Shown here piece by piece: positions 8,481 through 19,262 of a DNA stretch of 64,000 nt. The translations under genes were made by a program, and so were the position numbers. The stretch's first letter is position 1. Each line of letters begins with the position of its first letter. Origin of the DNA: Paenibacillus sp. MMS20-IR301. GTDB lineage: Bacteria; Bacillota; Bacilli; Paenibacillales; Paenibacillaceae. The DNA is taken from the NCBI RefSeq assembly GCF_032302195.1, contig NZ_CP135275.1, forward strand, positions 7,628,719-7,692,718. The letters run 5' to 3'. Under the pieces are notes generated by a model. That model had not been told where the DNA came from and did not search any database. It saw nothing but the letters and a program-made list of their open reading frames with translations.

Positions 8481-10586
8481 ATGAAGCTTGCCAAGCGGAA
8501 AAAAACGGGGATGGGGCTGCTGGGCCGCGGCGCACTGGCTGCGCTGCTGGTTGCAGCCAGTGTCCTGGCTCCTGCAGGTACCACTCATGCCGACGCAAAC
8601 GGGACGATCCGGGTTGCGTTGTACGCCGATATAGGCAGTAAATACAAATCAACAGTACCGCTGATTACATTGCAGTCGGATTCGGGCTTCAGCCTGCTTC
8701 CGGCTGCGGGCGGAGCACCGCTGCTTGCGGTTCCGGCCCAGAACAAAGTCCGCATCAGCCTGGACGGCTACCGGGTGAAGGTGCTCGAAACACCGACCTG
8801 GCAGGTAGCGGCGGATGCGGCCAAGAAGCTGCAGTCTACTTCGGACAAGCCGCAGCTGTTCATGGCAACGCGGGGCGGTGCCAAGGTCTATCAGCTTTAT
8901 ACCGGAGGCTACGCCAGTGAGAGTGCAGCTACTAACGGGCTCGCCTCGGTTCAAAAGGCAGGGCTGGCTCTTCCTGCCGGCCAGACGCCTGCAGTAGCCG
9001 GAACGAAACATCTGTCCGCTGGCGCCTTCACGACGCTGGAGGAAGCGCAGGGAGTTGTCGGAAGTTTTACGGCTGCGGGCCTCGACGCCTGGCCGGTGTT
9101 TGTCTCCGGGGCGGATGGCAGTACGCGGACTGAAGTATGGGTGGGCGAGGCAGTTAACGACAGCAGCCTTGCCGCAATCTCTGCTTCAGCGGCCGCTGCA
9201 CTTCCCCAGTATGCACTGACCCCGCTGGCTGCGGGCAGCTCCGGGTTAATCGTCCGGATGGATGCGGGACTTGATTTCACCACGGAGACCCAGGCGTTTC
9301 ATTATCTTCTGTCCGGCAGTGAGGCCAAGTTTGTTGCCGCCGGCAATGAGAAGGGAATTCTGCTTACCGAAAGATCAAAGCGGATCTACCGCGGCGATCT
9401 GGAGCTTGGCAGTCTGAACGGTTCCTTGTCAGTAATCAATGTAGTGCCGCTGGAACAATACCTGTATGCGGTAGTCGGCGGTGAAGTATCCTCGGGATGG
9501 CCGGAGGAAGCGCTCAAGGCCCAGGCGGTCGCAGCACGCAGCTATGCGCTGGCTCAAGGCAACCGTTTTGATGTAGCGAATGTAGTAGACACTACACTAA
9601 GCCAGGTATATAACGGTATTAGTGCCGAAGCTCCTGTCATCACAAGAGCAGTGGATGCTACCGCCGGTGAAGTACTGATGAGCGGCGGCAAGATTGTCGA
9701 AGCCGTGTTCTCCTCGAACAGCGGCGGGGTCACTGCAGATCCGTCGGAGGTCTGGAATAACGGCGGAGATACCTTCGTCAGTGTAGCCAGCGCCGAGGAT
9801 GCTGCGGCAGTGGCCTCATCCAAGAAGTGGTACTATCTGCTGCTGGACAGCGGCATTTCCGGTTATGCGCGTGAGGATAATATCAAGCTGACCGGCAACT
9901 CCACCGCAGCAGGTCTTCCGCTGGCTACAGCAACGGCCAAGGATGTCAATATCCGGCCGCTGCCGGTTATTGAGAGCAGTGTAACGCCGACAGGCAAGCT
10001 GAACCCCGGCGATAATGCCGTAGTGCTGGATCAGGTTTTTGAATCCGGCAGCTATAGCTGGATTAAGGGGCCTTATACTTCCGCTGATCTGCTCAAAAGC
10101 CTGACCGGCAAAGTCAGCGGTACGCTGCCCTCCTCCATCACCAGCCTTCAGGTCACCAAGCGCGGGCCTTCTGGAAGAGCGGTTGAAGTTAAAGCAAACG
10201 GCCAGATCCTGCAGGTGAAATACCCGGATTTATTCCGCTCTTCGTTTGGCGGACTGCCCAGCACTTTGTTTGATATTGTACCTGCCGGAAGTTATACTGT
10301 ACTAGGCGCTGACGGCAGTACAGCTGCTATCGGCAGCTCAGCAAGCGCCGGAGTGCTCTCTGCAACCGGTAAAGTAACAGCTGCCGGCAGCGGAACCGTT
10401 GTTATGGGTGCGGATCAGACATCCAGAGTGGTTACGAACAGCCCCGGATTCTATTTCATCGGCTGGGGGAACGGCCACGGACTCGGTATGTCCCAATGGG
10501 GTGTGAAGGGTATGGCGGACAGCGGGTATGATTATAAGCAAATATTGCAACACTATTTTAATAACGTTACTATAGTTAAGGAATGA
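8481..10586 (+). CDS. SpoIID/LytB-domain protein, secreted, with SPOR-like and SH3-like parts
   Basis: Predicted exported peptidoglycan-active protein, 701 aa, start supported by AGGAGG six bases upstream of ATG 8481. A basic N-terminus and hydrophobic stretch ending APAGTTHA form a signal peptide. Residues ~110-215 contain two related segments ([19 protein letters not shown] and [20 protein letters not shown]) resembling SPOR-type glycan-binding repeats. The SpoIID domain begins around residue 300 ([20 protein letters not shown]) with the expected catalytic Glu335 in [11 protein letters not shown], and ends with [18 protein letters not shown]. SpoIID proteins are lytic transglycosylases acting on denuded glycan. 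An SH3-like insert (DVNIRPLPV, residues ~488-540) interrupts the domain. It is much larger than sporulation SpoIID, so a LytB-like vegetative role is equally possible. Confidence 0.85.
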   Translation: MKLAKRKKTGMGLLGRGALAALLVAASVLAPAGTTHADANGTIRVALYADIGSKYKSTVPLITLQSDSGFSLLPAAGGAPLLAVPAQNKVRISLDGYRVKVLETPTWQVAADAAKKLQSTSDKPQLFMATRGGAKVYQLYTGGYASESAATNGLASVQKAGLALPAGQTPAVAGTKHLSAGAFTTLEEAQGVVGSFTAAGLDAWPVFVSGADGSTRTEVWVGEAVNDSSLAAISASAAAALPQYALTPLAAGSSGLIVRMDAGLDFTTETQAFHYLLSGSEAKFVAAGNEKGILLTERSKRIYRGDLELGSLNGSLSVINVVPLEQYLYAVVGGEVSSGWPEEALKAQAVAARSYALAQGNRFDVANVVDTTLSQVYNGISAEAPVITRAVDATAGEVLMSGGKIVEAVFSSNSGGVTADPSEVWNNGGDTFVSVASAEDAAAVASSKKWYYLLLDSGISGYAREDNIKLTGNSTAAGLPLATATAKDVNIRPLPVIESSVTPTGKLNPGDNAVVLDQVFESGSYSWIKGPYTSADLLKSLTGKVSGTLPSSITSLQVTKRGPSGRAVEVKANGQILQVKYPDLFRSSFGGLPSTLFDIVPAGSYTVLGADGSTAAIGSSASAGVLSATGKVTAAGSGTVVMGADQTSRVVTNSPGFYFIGWGNGHGLGMSQWGVKGMADSGYDYKQILQHYFNNVTIVKE

Positions 10587-10596
10587 AGATCCCATC

Positions 10597-11625
10597 ATGA
10601 ATGTAGATAATTATGATTTCCATTTGCCGGAGGAACTGATTGCCCAGACTCCGCTTGCCGACCGCAGTTCTTCCAGGCTGCTGCTTGTGAACAAGGAGAA
10701 TGGTCAGCTGGAGCACGGGCATTTCACGGATATACTGCAGCAGTTCCGCCCGGGAGATACACTGGTACTCAACGATACACGGGTAATTCCCGCCAGGCTG
10801 TTCGGTGTCAAGGAAGACACCGGTGCCAAGGCGGAGGTGCTGCTGCTGAAGAATCTTGGGGAAGACCGCTGGGAGGCGCTGGTGAAGCCCGGCAAGAAGC
10901 TGAAGACAGGCGCTGTAATTATCTTCAGTGAAGAGCTCCGTGCGGTAATAGAGGATGAGGCGGATATGGGCGGACGGACGCTCCGCTTCATCTATCAGGG
11001 AATCTTCCAGGAGATTCTGGACCGGCTCGGCTCGATGCCGCTTCCGCCATATATTAAGGAAACGCTGGACGACCGCGAGCGGTATCAGACAGTCTATGCT
11101 CGGCAGGAAGGTTCGGCAGCCGCACCTACGGCCGGATTGCATTTCACCAAGGAGCTGCTGGAGCAGATTGCCGCCATCGGCGTTAATATTGCCTATATTA
11201 CGCTGCATGTAGGGCTTGGCACCTTCCGCCCGATGTCCGTAGAGACAGTGGAAGAGCATGTCATGCATGCGGAGTATTTCGAGCTCTCCTCAGAGACGGC
11301 AGATTTGCTGAATGAGGCCAGAGCAAGAGGCGGACGTATTATCGCGGTCGGCACCACCTCCTGCCGGACGCTTGAAACCGCAGGAAGACAGTCAGCCGGC
11401 GGACTGCTGCAGGAATGCAGCGGCTGGACGGATATTTTCATCTATCCGGGCTATGAATTCACTGTTGTCAATGCACTGATTACCAACTTTCATCTGCCCA
11501 AGTCTACCTTGGTGATGCTGGTGAGCGCTTTAGCCGGACGGGAGCATATTCTCGCCGCATATGAAGAAGCCATCAGGCAGAAGTACCGGTTCTTCAGCTT
11601 TGGCGATGCAATGTTCATTTATTAA
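10597..11625 (+). CDS. queA: S-adenosylmethionine:tRNA ribosyltransferase-isomerase QueA
   Basis: QueA transfers and isomerises the ribosyl part of S-adenosylmethionine onto preQ1-modified tRNA, giving epoxyqueuosine at the wobble position of GUN anticodons. The 342-aa protein carries family blocks [50 protein letters not shown] and [11 protein letters not shown]. It starts 10 bases after the preceding gene and is followed by tgt after 21 bases, the usual queuosine pair. No preQ1 riboswitch is visible, so the pair is probably expressed constitutively or from upstream. Confidence 0.98.
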   Translation: MNVDNYDFHLPEELIAQTPLADRSSSRLLLVNKENGQLEHGHFTDILQQFRPGDTLVLNDTRVIPARLFGVKEDTGAKAEVLLLKNLGEDRWEALVKPGKKLKTGAVIIFSEELRAVIEDEADMGGRTLRFIYQGIFQEILDRLGSMPLPPYIKETLDDRERYQTVYARQEGSAAAPTAGLHFTKELLEQIAAIGVNIAYITLHVGLGTFRPMSVETVEEHVMHAEYFELSSETADLLNEARARGGRIIAVGTTSCRTLETAGRQSAGGLLQECSGWTDIFIYPGYEFTVVNALITNFHLPKSTLVMLVSALAGREHILAAYEEAIRQKYRFFSFGDAMFIY

Positions 11626-12783
<1,158 letters not shown>

Positions 12784-12826
12784 AAATTAAATGAGGCGTT
12801 AAGTTTGTTGAAAGGGGGGAAATAAT

Positions 12827-13141
12827 ATGTCAAGTTTTCAACTGGCAGCAGCTACAGGCGGCGGGGGCAGCATACTCGGCCTTGTAGGTCCATTTGTACT
12901 TATGTTTGTTGTATTCTACTTCCTGTTGATTCGTCCGCAGCAGAAGAAGACCAAAACACGTAATGCCATGCTTAAGTCGCTGAAGAAAGGCGATAAGATT
13001 GTTACAATTGGCGGTCTTCACGGAACAATCATGGAGATTTCGGATGACATCGTGGTTTTGCGGGTGAATGATGTTACCCGTTTGACCTTCGACCGCGGCT
13101 CCATCAGCCACGGCGTAGTAGAAGCAGACGACAAAGAATAG
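12827..13141 (+). CDS. yajC: Sec translocase accessory subunit YajC
   Basis: Small single-span membrane protein that associates with SecDF and SecYEG. At 104 aa it is the normal size. The N-terminal span (LVGPFVLMFVVFYFLLIRPQ) ends in the family's IRPQQKK signature, followed by a cytoplasmic domain (LKKGDKIVTIGGLHGTIME). A strong SD, AAAGGGGGGA, precedes the start. It closes the ruv-que-tgt run and is followed by a terminator. Confidence 0.97.
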   Translation: MSSFQLAAATGGGGSILGLVGPFVLMFVVFYFLLIRPQQKKTKTRNAMLKSLKKGDKIVTIGGLHGTIMEISDDIVVLRVNDVTRLTFDRGSISHGVVEADDKE

Positions 13142-13162
13142 GTTGTCCTGATTCAAGTACAT

Positions 13163-13203
13163 AAAAACCGGCGTTTCTCTTAGGAGAATACGCCGGTTTT
13201 TTT
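13163..13203 (+). terminator. Rho-independent terminator after yajC
   Basis: AAAACCGGCGT and ACGCCGGTTTT form an 11-bp stem around a 15-base loop, followed by TTTT. It ends the forward operon; the next gene is on the opposite strand. Confidence 0.9.
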
Positions 13204-13261
13204 CGGAGATAAGAATTTATATGTTTCTGGGTCCCCGCAAGTACCGCTTTGTAGAGATGTT

Positions 13262-14101
13262 TTAACGGGTATGGGTGGCGCGGCTTCTGACCCGCAAGCG
13301 GTCTTCGCCGCTGCGAAGCGTAAGTTTGGCAAGCTTGACGGCAACAGTTGTAGATACAACTGCCAGCAAAGTTCCCCCAAGCATATCAGTCAGCCAGTGA
13401 ATCCCCAGATAGAAGATTCCGAACACAATAACTACAGCCGAGATTCCGCTAATGACCATCCAGCGGCGGTTGCCGGAGCGGAAGGCCAGGAGAGCCATCG
13501 ATACAGAGATTGCCGTATGCAGACTCGGGAAACAGTTATTCAGGCCGGACAACGGCCGGTACTCCTGTTCAAACCTCGGAAATACCTCCAGCATGGTGAA
13601 TTTTACTCCGGCGGGCACATAGGACCACACTTCGTTGACCGGGAAATACAGATAGAAAGGTATGGCGATCGCATAGGTCAGTATAATGGTATAGCAGGTC
13701 GCATAGAGCAACACGCGGTTTTTATCAAGCAGATAAATGCCCAGCGAAGCAGCGAGTACGGATTGCAGCATGAAAATATAGAAGAATACGATGACCGGCG
13801 TCAGCCAGGGGGCATAGAACAGCTCCTGAACATGTCTGACGAAGTGACCCTCTAGTCCGAAGACGAAAGAAGTATAATCAGCAGCCAGATGCATCTTCCG
13901 CTCAATCTGCAGCTCATATTTATTGAGTGCAAGAACGCTGAACATTCCAACAATAATCAGAATGAATTTGTAGGACCTCAGCATTTCTCTTCCGATTTCG
14001 ACTAATGCCATCAGCGGATTGCGCCGGGCGCCGATCCAAATGAGCAGTACAACAATGAGAGTGGTGTAGACAGCAATTAAATTCATGGAATGGTAAAGCA
14101 A
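13262..14101 (-). CDS. PAP2-superfamily membrane phosphatase
   Basis: Predicted multi-span lipid phosphatase of the PAP2/AUR1-like type (about 279 aa). The active-site blocks are NNCFPSLHTAIS and GIFYLGIHWLTDMLGG, giving the two catalytic His and the Asp. The RP of EYRPLSG is the only remnant of the usual K-x6-RP block, as in inositolphosphotransferase-type members. Six or so hydrophobic segments are visible. A TTG at 14101 is chosen because AAGGAGG (14113-14119) precedes it; a longer frame from TTG 14125 would place that SD inside the coding region. Substrate unknown, possibly undecaprenyl or phosphatidyl phosphates. Confidence 0.8.
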   Translation of the reverse strand: MLYHSMNLIAVYTTLIVVLLIWIGARRNPLMALVEIGREMLRSYKFILIIVGMFSVLALNKYELQIERKMHLAADYTSFVFGLEGHFVRHVQELFYAPWLTPVIVFFYIFMLQSVLAASLGIYLLDKNRVLLYATCYTIILTYAIAIPFYLYFPVNEVWSYVPAGVKFTMLEVFPRFEQEYRPLSGLNNCFPSLHTAISVSMALLAFRSGNRRWMVISGISAVVIVFGIFYLGIHWLTDMLGGTLLAVVSTTVAVKLAKLTLRSGEDRLRVRSRATHTR

Positions 14102-14198
14102 AGTATCGTAAGCCTCCTTGATCAATTACGCATAAGTCAGATGATCACAGTGTATCACATTTTCAAGGAGAGATTTCAAATTTTGAAAATTATATATT

Positions 14199-14591
14199 TT
14201 AGTTCTTTTGTAAATTAACACCAAATATTCCTCCGAGTGCGCTGATCCCTGCGGCAGCCAGTACCCATAACAGATCCATGCCGGCTGGTGCACTGTCCAG
14301 TGCCAGGAAGCCGACCAGCAGGACAATCAGTCCGTAGAATGCTCCGGTGAGCGCCCCCTGATACCACCCTTTACTGGAAGCCCTGCTGCCGGCGGTCAAT
14401 CCGCCGAAAGCGGCAGCGATGCCGTGGACGATATAAGTGTACATGGTGAGATCCTGCTCCTGCAGCCCGCTGCCCCAAAGAAGAAGGGAAAGGACAAATG
14501 CTCCGAGCAGCATCCACAGGAAAGCCCGGCATAAACCTGATAATACAGGACTGGATATTTTCCATGAGAACAGACGCCTGATCAAGGACAT
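14199..14591 (-). CDS. TIGR04086 family membrane protein (YrzE-like)
   Basis: A 130-aa integral membrane protein with four hydrophobic segments and glycine-rich turns (GIAAAFGGLTAGSRASSKGW, GALTGAFYGLIVLLVGFLAL, AAGISALGGIFGVNL), the pattern of TIGR04086/YrzE. Its place between yajC and the DUF421 and spoVB genes matches that family's usual neighbourhood. The start is ATG 14591, behind AGGAGG (14599-14604). A longer frame exists, but its N-terminus would overlap the SD and leader. The gene carries copy 2 of the conserved leader cassette. Function not known. Confidence 0.85.
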   Translation of the reverse strand: MSLIRRLFSWKISSPVLSGLCRAFLWMLLGAFVLSLLLWGSGLQEQDLTMYTYIVHGIAAAFGGLTAGSRASSKGWYQGALTGAFYGLIVLLVGFLALDSAPAGMDLLWVLAAAGISALGGIFGVNLQKN

Positions 14592-14598
14592 GGTACAA

Positions 14599-14686
14599 CC
14601 TCCTAAAAGTTTTGTTAGCACTCACTACTTCCGAATCCGCTTCGTACAAAACTTGCTCCGGAAGCATATGCTTAGTTTTGTTAGCA
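14599..14686 (-). promoter_or_regulatory. Conserved 5' leader cassette (copy 2), upstream of the TIGR04086 gene
   Basis: Read on the minus strand, it begins TGCTAACAAAACTAAG, continues ATGCTTCCGGAGCAAG and TTTTG, and ends CAAAACTTTTAGGAGG, the last six bases being the SD. AAGTTTTG and CAAAACTT are perfectly complementary, and CTTCC can pair with GGAGG, so the SD can be masked. The MLPEQVLYEADSE frame starting at 14667 has no stop before the main gene and overlaps it out of frame. A TACAAT box lies at 14730-14735 on the same strand. The function is inferred. Confidence 0.68.
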
Positions 14687-14902
14687 TTTCGTTCCGGTTA
14701 GAAGCTTGGTCTGTGTGCTGGTACTAATCATTGTATGGGGAGGCTTGCCCCATTAGTACAAGACATCAGATATGACTTTTACCAGTAATTTATCAAACAG
14801 CTTCCGAATGTTCCCTTGGCAGGCAGGCCAGAATAGGGTTACATTACTCCGCCCGGACGGCTGAAGCTGACGGGTGAGAAGCGGAAGGGGAGCGAAGAGA
14901 AT

Positions 14903-15709
14903 ATGTTGTTCCAGCATATTACTGCCCATATCTTTCTGACCGTGCTGATGTATATCTTCATTTTCCTGAGTATGCGCATCATGGGCAAACGGGAAATCGG
15001 CAAACTGTCCGTATTTGATCTGACGATTTCCATCATGATTGCCGAGATCGCTGTGTTTGTCATTGAAGATATGGAGCGGCCCATTTACGACGGATTTGTG
15101 CCCATGGCAACGCTGGTTCTGATTCAGGTACTTGTCGCACAGCTCAGCCTGAAAAGCCGGAAGCTGCGCCTGCTGGTGGACGGCAAGCCAAGCATCCTGA
15201 TCTCCGGCGGCAAGCTGCACCGGGGCGAGATGCGTAAACAGAGATATAATATCGATGATCTGCTGATGCAGCTCCGCGGGCAGAATATCGACAGCCCGGC
15301 GGATGTGGAGTTCGCCATTCTGGAGACGAGCGGGCAGCTTACCGTTATTGAGAAGAATAAAGGCGTCTCCTCATCCAATCAGACGGGCAACAGCAGTTCA
15401 AGCGCAGAGCAGAAAGAACAAAACAGCAGCAGCGGGGACAGCAGCTCCGGGAATTCAAGCGGCGGGAAATCCGGAAGCTCCGGCGATGCCGTGAAGCTGC
15501 CCAAGCACAAAATCCGTTATGAAGGCCTGCCGATTCCCCTGATCATGGATGGTAAGGTTCAGGACGGGAATCTGGAGATGATCGGCAAAAACCGGTTTTG
15601 GCTCAGAACCCAGATCCGGCAAAAAGGCGTTTCTGATTTCCGTGATGTCTTCCTGTGCTCTGTTGATCACAAAGGCCAGCTCTATATCGATCCGATCAAC
15701 CCGAGGTAA
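14903..15709 (+). CDS. DUF421 (YetF/YrbG-type) membrane protein with Ser/Gly-rich linker
   Basis: A 268-aa protein with an N-terminal membrane part (three hydrophobic segments, first TAHIFLTVLMYIFIFLSMRI) and the DUF421 signature RIMGKREIGKLSVFDLTISI. A cytoplasmic domain follows (KPSILISGGKLHRGEMRKQR, IDDLLMQLRGQNI). Between residues ~155 and 195 sits a low-complexity run of Ser, Gly, Asn and Gln, longer than in typical family members. After it the fold resumes (LPIPLIMDGKVQDGNLEMIG) to the end. It lies tail to tail with spoVB with only 8 bases between stops. In B. subtilis a DUF421 gene (yrbG) sits in the same neighbourhood. Molecular role unknown. Confidence 0.87.
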   Translation: MLFQHITAHIFLTVLMYIFIFLSMRIMGKREIGKLSVFDLTISIMIAEIAVFVIEDMERPIYDGFVPMATLVLIQVLVAQLSLKSRKLRLLVDGKPSILISGGKLHRGEMRKQRYNIDDLLMQLRGQNIDSPADVEFAILETSGQLTVIEKNKGVSSSNQTGNSSSSAEQKEQNSSSGDSSSGNSSGGKSGSSGDAVKLPKHKIRYEGLPIPLIMDGKVQDGNLEMIGKNRFWLRTQIRQKGVSDFRDVFLCSVDHKGQLYIDPINPR

Positions 15710-15717
15710 GGGACGGC

Positions 15718-17316
15718 TTAGCTGTGCCACCTTTTCATAAAGGGCAGCCGTTCCAGATCACGCCCCGAGATCAGCCCTGACAACAGGCAGATGCTAAGAT
15801 AGATGCCCATCCCGCACGCAGCGGCAACCAGAAACTGTATCCACTGTGAAGAGGAGACGGGGACAGAAGTATAGACGTAGGACATCCCGGCAGCCATGAT
15901 GATTGTAGCGGCTATGATCTTAACCGGATCCGCCCATCTCAGGGACATGGCGGTCAGGCGGATCACGCTGTAGCCGTGCAGCACGGTGACGAGGAGGCTG
16001 TTGACAATGATGGCGGCAATGGCACCTTGTATTCCGTACTCGGGGCGTGAGGCCAGCAGGAGAATCAGCAGAATTTTCACAACAGCTCCTATCAGCGTAT
16101 TGACCAGCGCTTTACCCGGACGGTCCATAGCCTGAAGGGCTGCCTGCAGCGGAGCCTGAACATATAGAAATAAAGCAAACGGCGCCATCATCCGCAGCAT
16201 TGGTGCCGTATCTGCTGCATTGCCGTACATCAGCGTACATAACGGTACGGCAAGAATATACATAACGGCTGCGAACGGGGCACCGGTAACCATGGCGAGC
16301 CGCAATGCCTGATGCATTCTTTTATGAATGGTGGGCAGGTCATTGCGCGCAGCTGCCTCAGATAAGGAAGGAACGAGGGAGACGGCCAGCGAAGAGCTGA
16401 GCACACCCGGCAGCAGCAGCAGCGGGATGACCATTCCCTGCAGGGAGCCGTATTGCGCAGTTGCGGCAGCGGCAGCTATTCCGGCAAGAGCCAGACTGCG
16501 TACAGTAATAATCGACTCCAGCAGGTAGGAGAAGGAGCCGATCAGCCGTCCGGCAGTCACAGGTACGGAGATCCCGATCAGCCGTTTGAGCATTGGCGTT
16601 GTATTGTCTTGTGTTTGCTGTACAGAGGCCTGGCCGGAGTCTGTTGCTTCGGAAGGCGGAGGTGCTGCCTCCTTGCGGTCTTTGCCTGCGATATAATAAT
16701 ATTGCCATAGCAGAGCCAGCATTCCGGCAATTTCACCGACCGTTACCCCCAGCATTGCCCCCGCCGCCGCAAAGGCGATGCCCTTGGGCAGCAGCAGCCA
16801 GGAGAACCACAGCATGAAAAAAATGCGGATCAGCGACTCCAGCACAGAAGAGTACGCTGAAGGCAGCATGTTCTGCCTGCCCTGGAAGTAGCCGCGGTAC
16901 ACTGCGGAGACCGCTACGATTGCAATCATGGGAGTCATGCTGACAAAGGTATAATATACCCGCTTGTCTGTAAGGAGAACACTGGATACCCATGAGGCGC
17001 TGAGCAGGGCAACGAAGGTGAAAATAATACCCAGTGTCAGGCTTAAGGCAAGTCCGGTGTGCAGAATCCGGCGTGATTGCTCAGGGCGGTTCTCGCCTTC
17101 AGCCTCTGCGACCATTTTGGCGACTGCAAGCGGGATTCCACCGGTAATGACTGTTACCAGCACAATGAAAAACGGATAGCCAAGCTGATATAGTCCTACA
17201 CCCTCAGCTCCGATAATCCGCGGCAGGGCAATCCGGGGGATGAAGCCAAGCATGCGGTTAATGATACCGGCGAGCAGCAGAATTAATGTTCCCTGAATAA
17301 AGCTTTGCTTCTTCAA
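15718..17316 (-). CDS. spoVB: Stage V sporulation protein B (MurJ-like flippase family)
   Basis: Polytopic membrane protein of the MOP/MVF superfamily; SpoVB is needed for spore cortex synthesis and is thought to move lipid-linked cortex precursors. The ~532-aa length and about 14 hydrophobic segments fit. Family stretches include FIQGTLILLLAGIINRMLGF, RIIGAEGVGLYQLGYPFFI and ITGGIPLAVAKMVAEAE. The start is set at TTG 17316 because AAGGAG lies five bases upstream; GTG 17322 is possible. A segment rich in Pro, Ser and Gln (PPPSEATDSGQASVQQTQD) forms a central loop. Adjacent comN and secDF match the B. subtilis order. Confidence 0.9.
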   Translation of the reverse strand: MKKQSFIQGTLILLLAGIINRMLGFIPRIALPRIIGAEGVGLYQLGYPFFIVLVTVITGGIPLAVAKMVAEAEGENRPEQSRRILHTGLALSLTLGIIFTFVALLSASWVSSVLLTDKRVYYTFVSMTPMIAIVAVSAVYRGYFQGRQNMLPSAYSSVLESLIRIFFMLWFSWLLLPKGIAFAAAGAMLGVTVGEIAGMLALLWQYYYIAGKDRKEAAPPPSEATDSGQASVQQTQDNTTPMLKRLIGISVPVTAGRLIGSFSYLLESIITVRSLALAGIAAAAATAQYGSLQGMVIPLLLLPGVLSSSLAVSLVPSLSEAAARNDLPTIHKRMHQALRLAMVTGAPFAAVMYILAVPLCTLMYGNAADTAPMLRMMAPFALFLYVQAPLQAALQAMDRPGKALVNTLIGAVVKILLILLLASRPEYGIQGAIAAIIVNSLLVTVLHGYSVIRLTAMSLRWADPVKIIAATIIMAAGMSYVYTSVPVSSSQWIQFLVAAACGMGIYLSICLLSGLISGRDLERLPFMKRWHS

Positions 17317-17523
17317 CGGCACTCCTTCTTCCCAAGTTAAATGAAAACGGCAGCCATTTTTGTTTTTCACGAGAAGGCTTGTATAAGGATATGCCGGACC
17401 AGCCCCGGTCCATGACAAGCATTCTTTGTGACAAGTTTTTGGCCGAAAGAAGGAATGGCCGGCAGCTAAAGCGAATATTTATTTTGAGCATATAAACGAG
17501 GAATCTTTGGAGGTGTTGGGCAC

Positions 17524-17775
17524 GTGGAATCGGAACATTGGAATTATGGCGCGCTTAGTGAAGAAATCGAAGCCATGTGCATCAGCAAAGCAGAGGAATT
17601 CCGGCTCCTCGGCTATGAATATGTGAGCGGTAAGGATATCTGGGACTGCGTCAGCCGTAATTACGATAAGGAAGGGGTACCGCCGCTGCACAAGCTGGTC
17701 AATGATATCTATTCACTGAAATCAAGCAGTTATATGAATTATCTGACCATTGCGGCTTATCGGGGGTACACTTGA
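17524..17775 (+). CDS. comN: ComN-type post-transcriptional regulator
   Basis: An 83-aa cytoplasmic protein of the ComN (YrzD) family, which in B. subtilis promotes accumulation of comE competence mRNA. The whole sequence is helical and acidic, with the family segments ISKAEEFRLLGYEYVSGKDI and SLKSSSYMNYLTIAAYRGY. It starts at GTG 17524, ten bases after GGAGG (17509-17513). Placement between spoVB and secDF is the same as in Bacillus and supports the call. Competence itself has not been shown here. Confidence 0.85.
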   Translation: MESEHWNYGALSEEIEAMCISKAEEFRLLGYEYVSGKDIWDCVSRNYDKEGVPPLHKLVNDIYSLKSSSYMNYLTIAAYRGYT

Positions 17776-17942
17776 TCCAGGCGGATGCTGCCCGGGAACG
17801 ATTTTCTTTTGCAAACGGGTACAGGAAGCAGTAAAGTAAGAGAAGAGTATTTCAACATTTCCTATTCCGACGGATGGTTTCTTGCAGAAGCAGAGCCGGC
17901 CGTTTTCTTTGTGTGAATTCATGTACCGTCATTCCTTCTGAA

Positions 17943-17971
17943 TTGACGGTCATTTCGCACGTAGCTATAAT
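17943..17971 (+). promoter_or_regulatory. Sigma-A promoter of secDF
   Basis: TTGACG (17943-17948) and TATAAT (17966-17971) are separated by exactly 17 bases. The SD AAAGGGGAA and secD start follow about 37 bases downstream. The -35 lies in a weak hairpin (ACCGTCA/TGACGGT) that may end the comN transcript. Confidence 0.85.
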
Positions 17972-18008
17972 AGGAATATTGAGTAATGAAAGGGGAACTA
18001 GCTAGAGC

Positions 18009-19262
18009 ATGAAGAGAATGTTGAGCTTTATCATTACCGTGGTCGTTCTAACCGGCGTCATGGTATTTACAACTCCAGGGCTGCTGGACAAGGTCCGTCT
18101 GGGGCTTGACCTGAAGGGCGGATTCGAAATTCTGTACCACGCCGAGCCGATGGATACGGGAGGTACCCTGACCCGTGCTTCGCTGCAAAAAACGGCGGAA
18201 AGTCTCGAGAAACGGGCAAACGCTCTGGGAACAAGCGAGCCTGAGGTTACTACTGAAGGTACAGACCGCATCCGTCTGAAGATTGCGGGCGTTACCGACG
18301 AAGCCGAGGTCCGCAAGAAAATGAAAGAACCGGCAGTTCTAACCTTCCGCAGTGCCGCTGACGGTGATGCACCTGGCGTCTACAGCAAGATTGAACTTGT
18401 CGGCAGTGACTTCGTTGAGGGCGCGGCAGAAGTACAGCGCGATAACCTCAACCGTCCCGAAATCAGCATCTCCATTAAAGACAAGGATAAATTCGCAGAA
18501 ATTACCGAGCGCCTGCTGGGTAAAGAGCTTGCCATTTACCTTGATGAAAATTTACTGTCCTCCCCTCCAACAGTAAGAGCTGTATTGACTGACGGTAAAG
18601 CTTCTATTTCCGGGGGATATACACTAGATGAGGCCCGTGAGATCGCTGATACGATCAATCTGGGTGCACTGCCTTTGAAGCTTACTGAGAAATACTCCCA
18701 GAGTGTAGGGGCAACCCTCGGCAAGCAGTCCCTGGATCAAACGGTCAAGGCCGGTATTGTCGGTTCCGTGATCATTCTGATCTTCATGATCTTCATGTAC
18801 CGCCTTCCGGGCGTTCTGGCCAGCTTTGCGCTGATCCTGCATACCTGGCTGCTGATTCTGGTCTTCGTGGTAGCTGACTTTACCCTGACCCTCCCCGGTA
18901 TTGCCGCGTTCATCCTCGGTATAGGGATGGCGGTCGATGCCAATATCATTACCAACGAACGGATCAGGGAAGAAATGCGCAGCGGCAAGAGCATTATGTC
19001 TTCCGTTAAAGCTGGTAACAAGACCTCTTTCCGCACGGTCATGGATGCCAATGTCACCACTATCATTGTAGCGGCTGTAATGTTCGCCTTTGGTACAGGT
19101 GCGGTTAAAGGCTTCGCGCTGATTCTGATTGTGGAAATTGTGCTTAGTATTGTAACAAACCTTTATTTTGCCCATTGGCTGCTGACAGTGCTGGTTAAAG
19201 CCGGAGCACTCAAAAAGCCGAAGCAATTTGGGGTAAAGGAGAGTGACATCAGTGCGCTTTAA
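18009..19262 (+). CDS. secD: Protein translocase subunit SecD
   Basis: SecD forms with SecF a membrane complex that uses the ion gradient to pull translocating proteins out of SecYEG. The 417-aa protein starts with one span and the VRLGLDLKGGFEILY motif, followed by an extracytoplasmic domain shorter than in proteobacteria, then five more spans including VIILIFMIFMYRLPGVLASF and the conserved GIGMAVDANIITNERIREE. Separate secD and secF genes contrast with the fused secDF of B. subtilis. The stop overlaps the secF start region. Confidence 0.97.
   Translation: MKRMLSFIITVVVLTGVMVFTTPGLLDKVRLGLDLKGGFEILYHAEPMDTGGTLTRASLQKTAESLEKRANALGTSEPEVTTEGTDRIRLKIAGVTDEAEVRKKMKEPAVLTFRSAADGDAPGVYSKIELVGSDFVEGAAEVQRDNLNRPEISISIKDKDKFAEITERLLGKELAIYLDENLLSSPPTVRAVLTDGKASISGGYTLDEAREIADTINLGALPLKLTEKYSQSVGATLGKQSLDQTVKAGIVGSVIILIFMIFMYRLPGVLASFALILHTWLLILVFVVADFTLTLPGIAAFILGIGMAVDANIITNERIREEMRSGKSIMSSVKAGNKTSFRTVMDANVTTIIVAAVMFAFGTGAVKGFALILIVEIVLSIVTNLYFAHWLLTVLVKAGALKKPKQFGVKESDISAL

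Noticed and set aside
14371..14667. 98-codon MLPEQVLYEADSE frame as a separate gene
   Set aside because: Beyond the cassette it is only the out-of-frame shadow of the TIGR04086 gene; kept as a leader-frame observation only.
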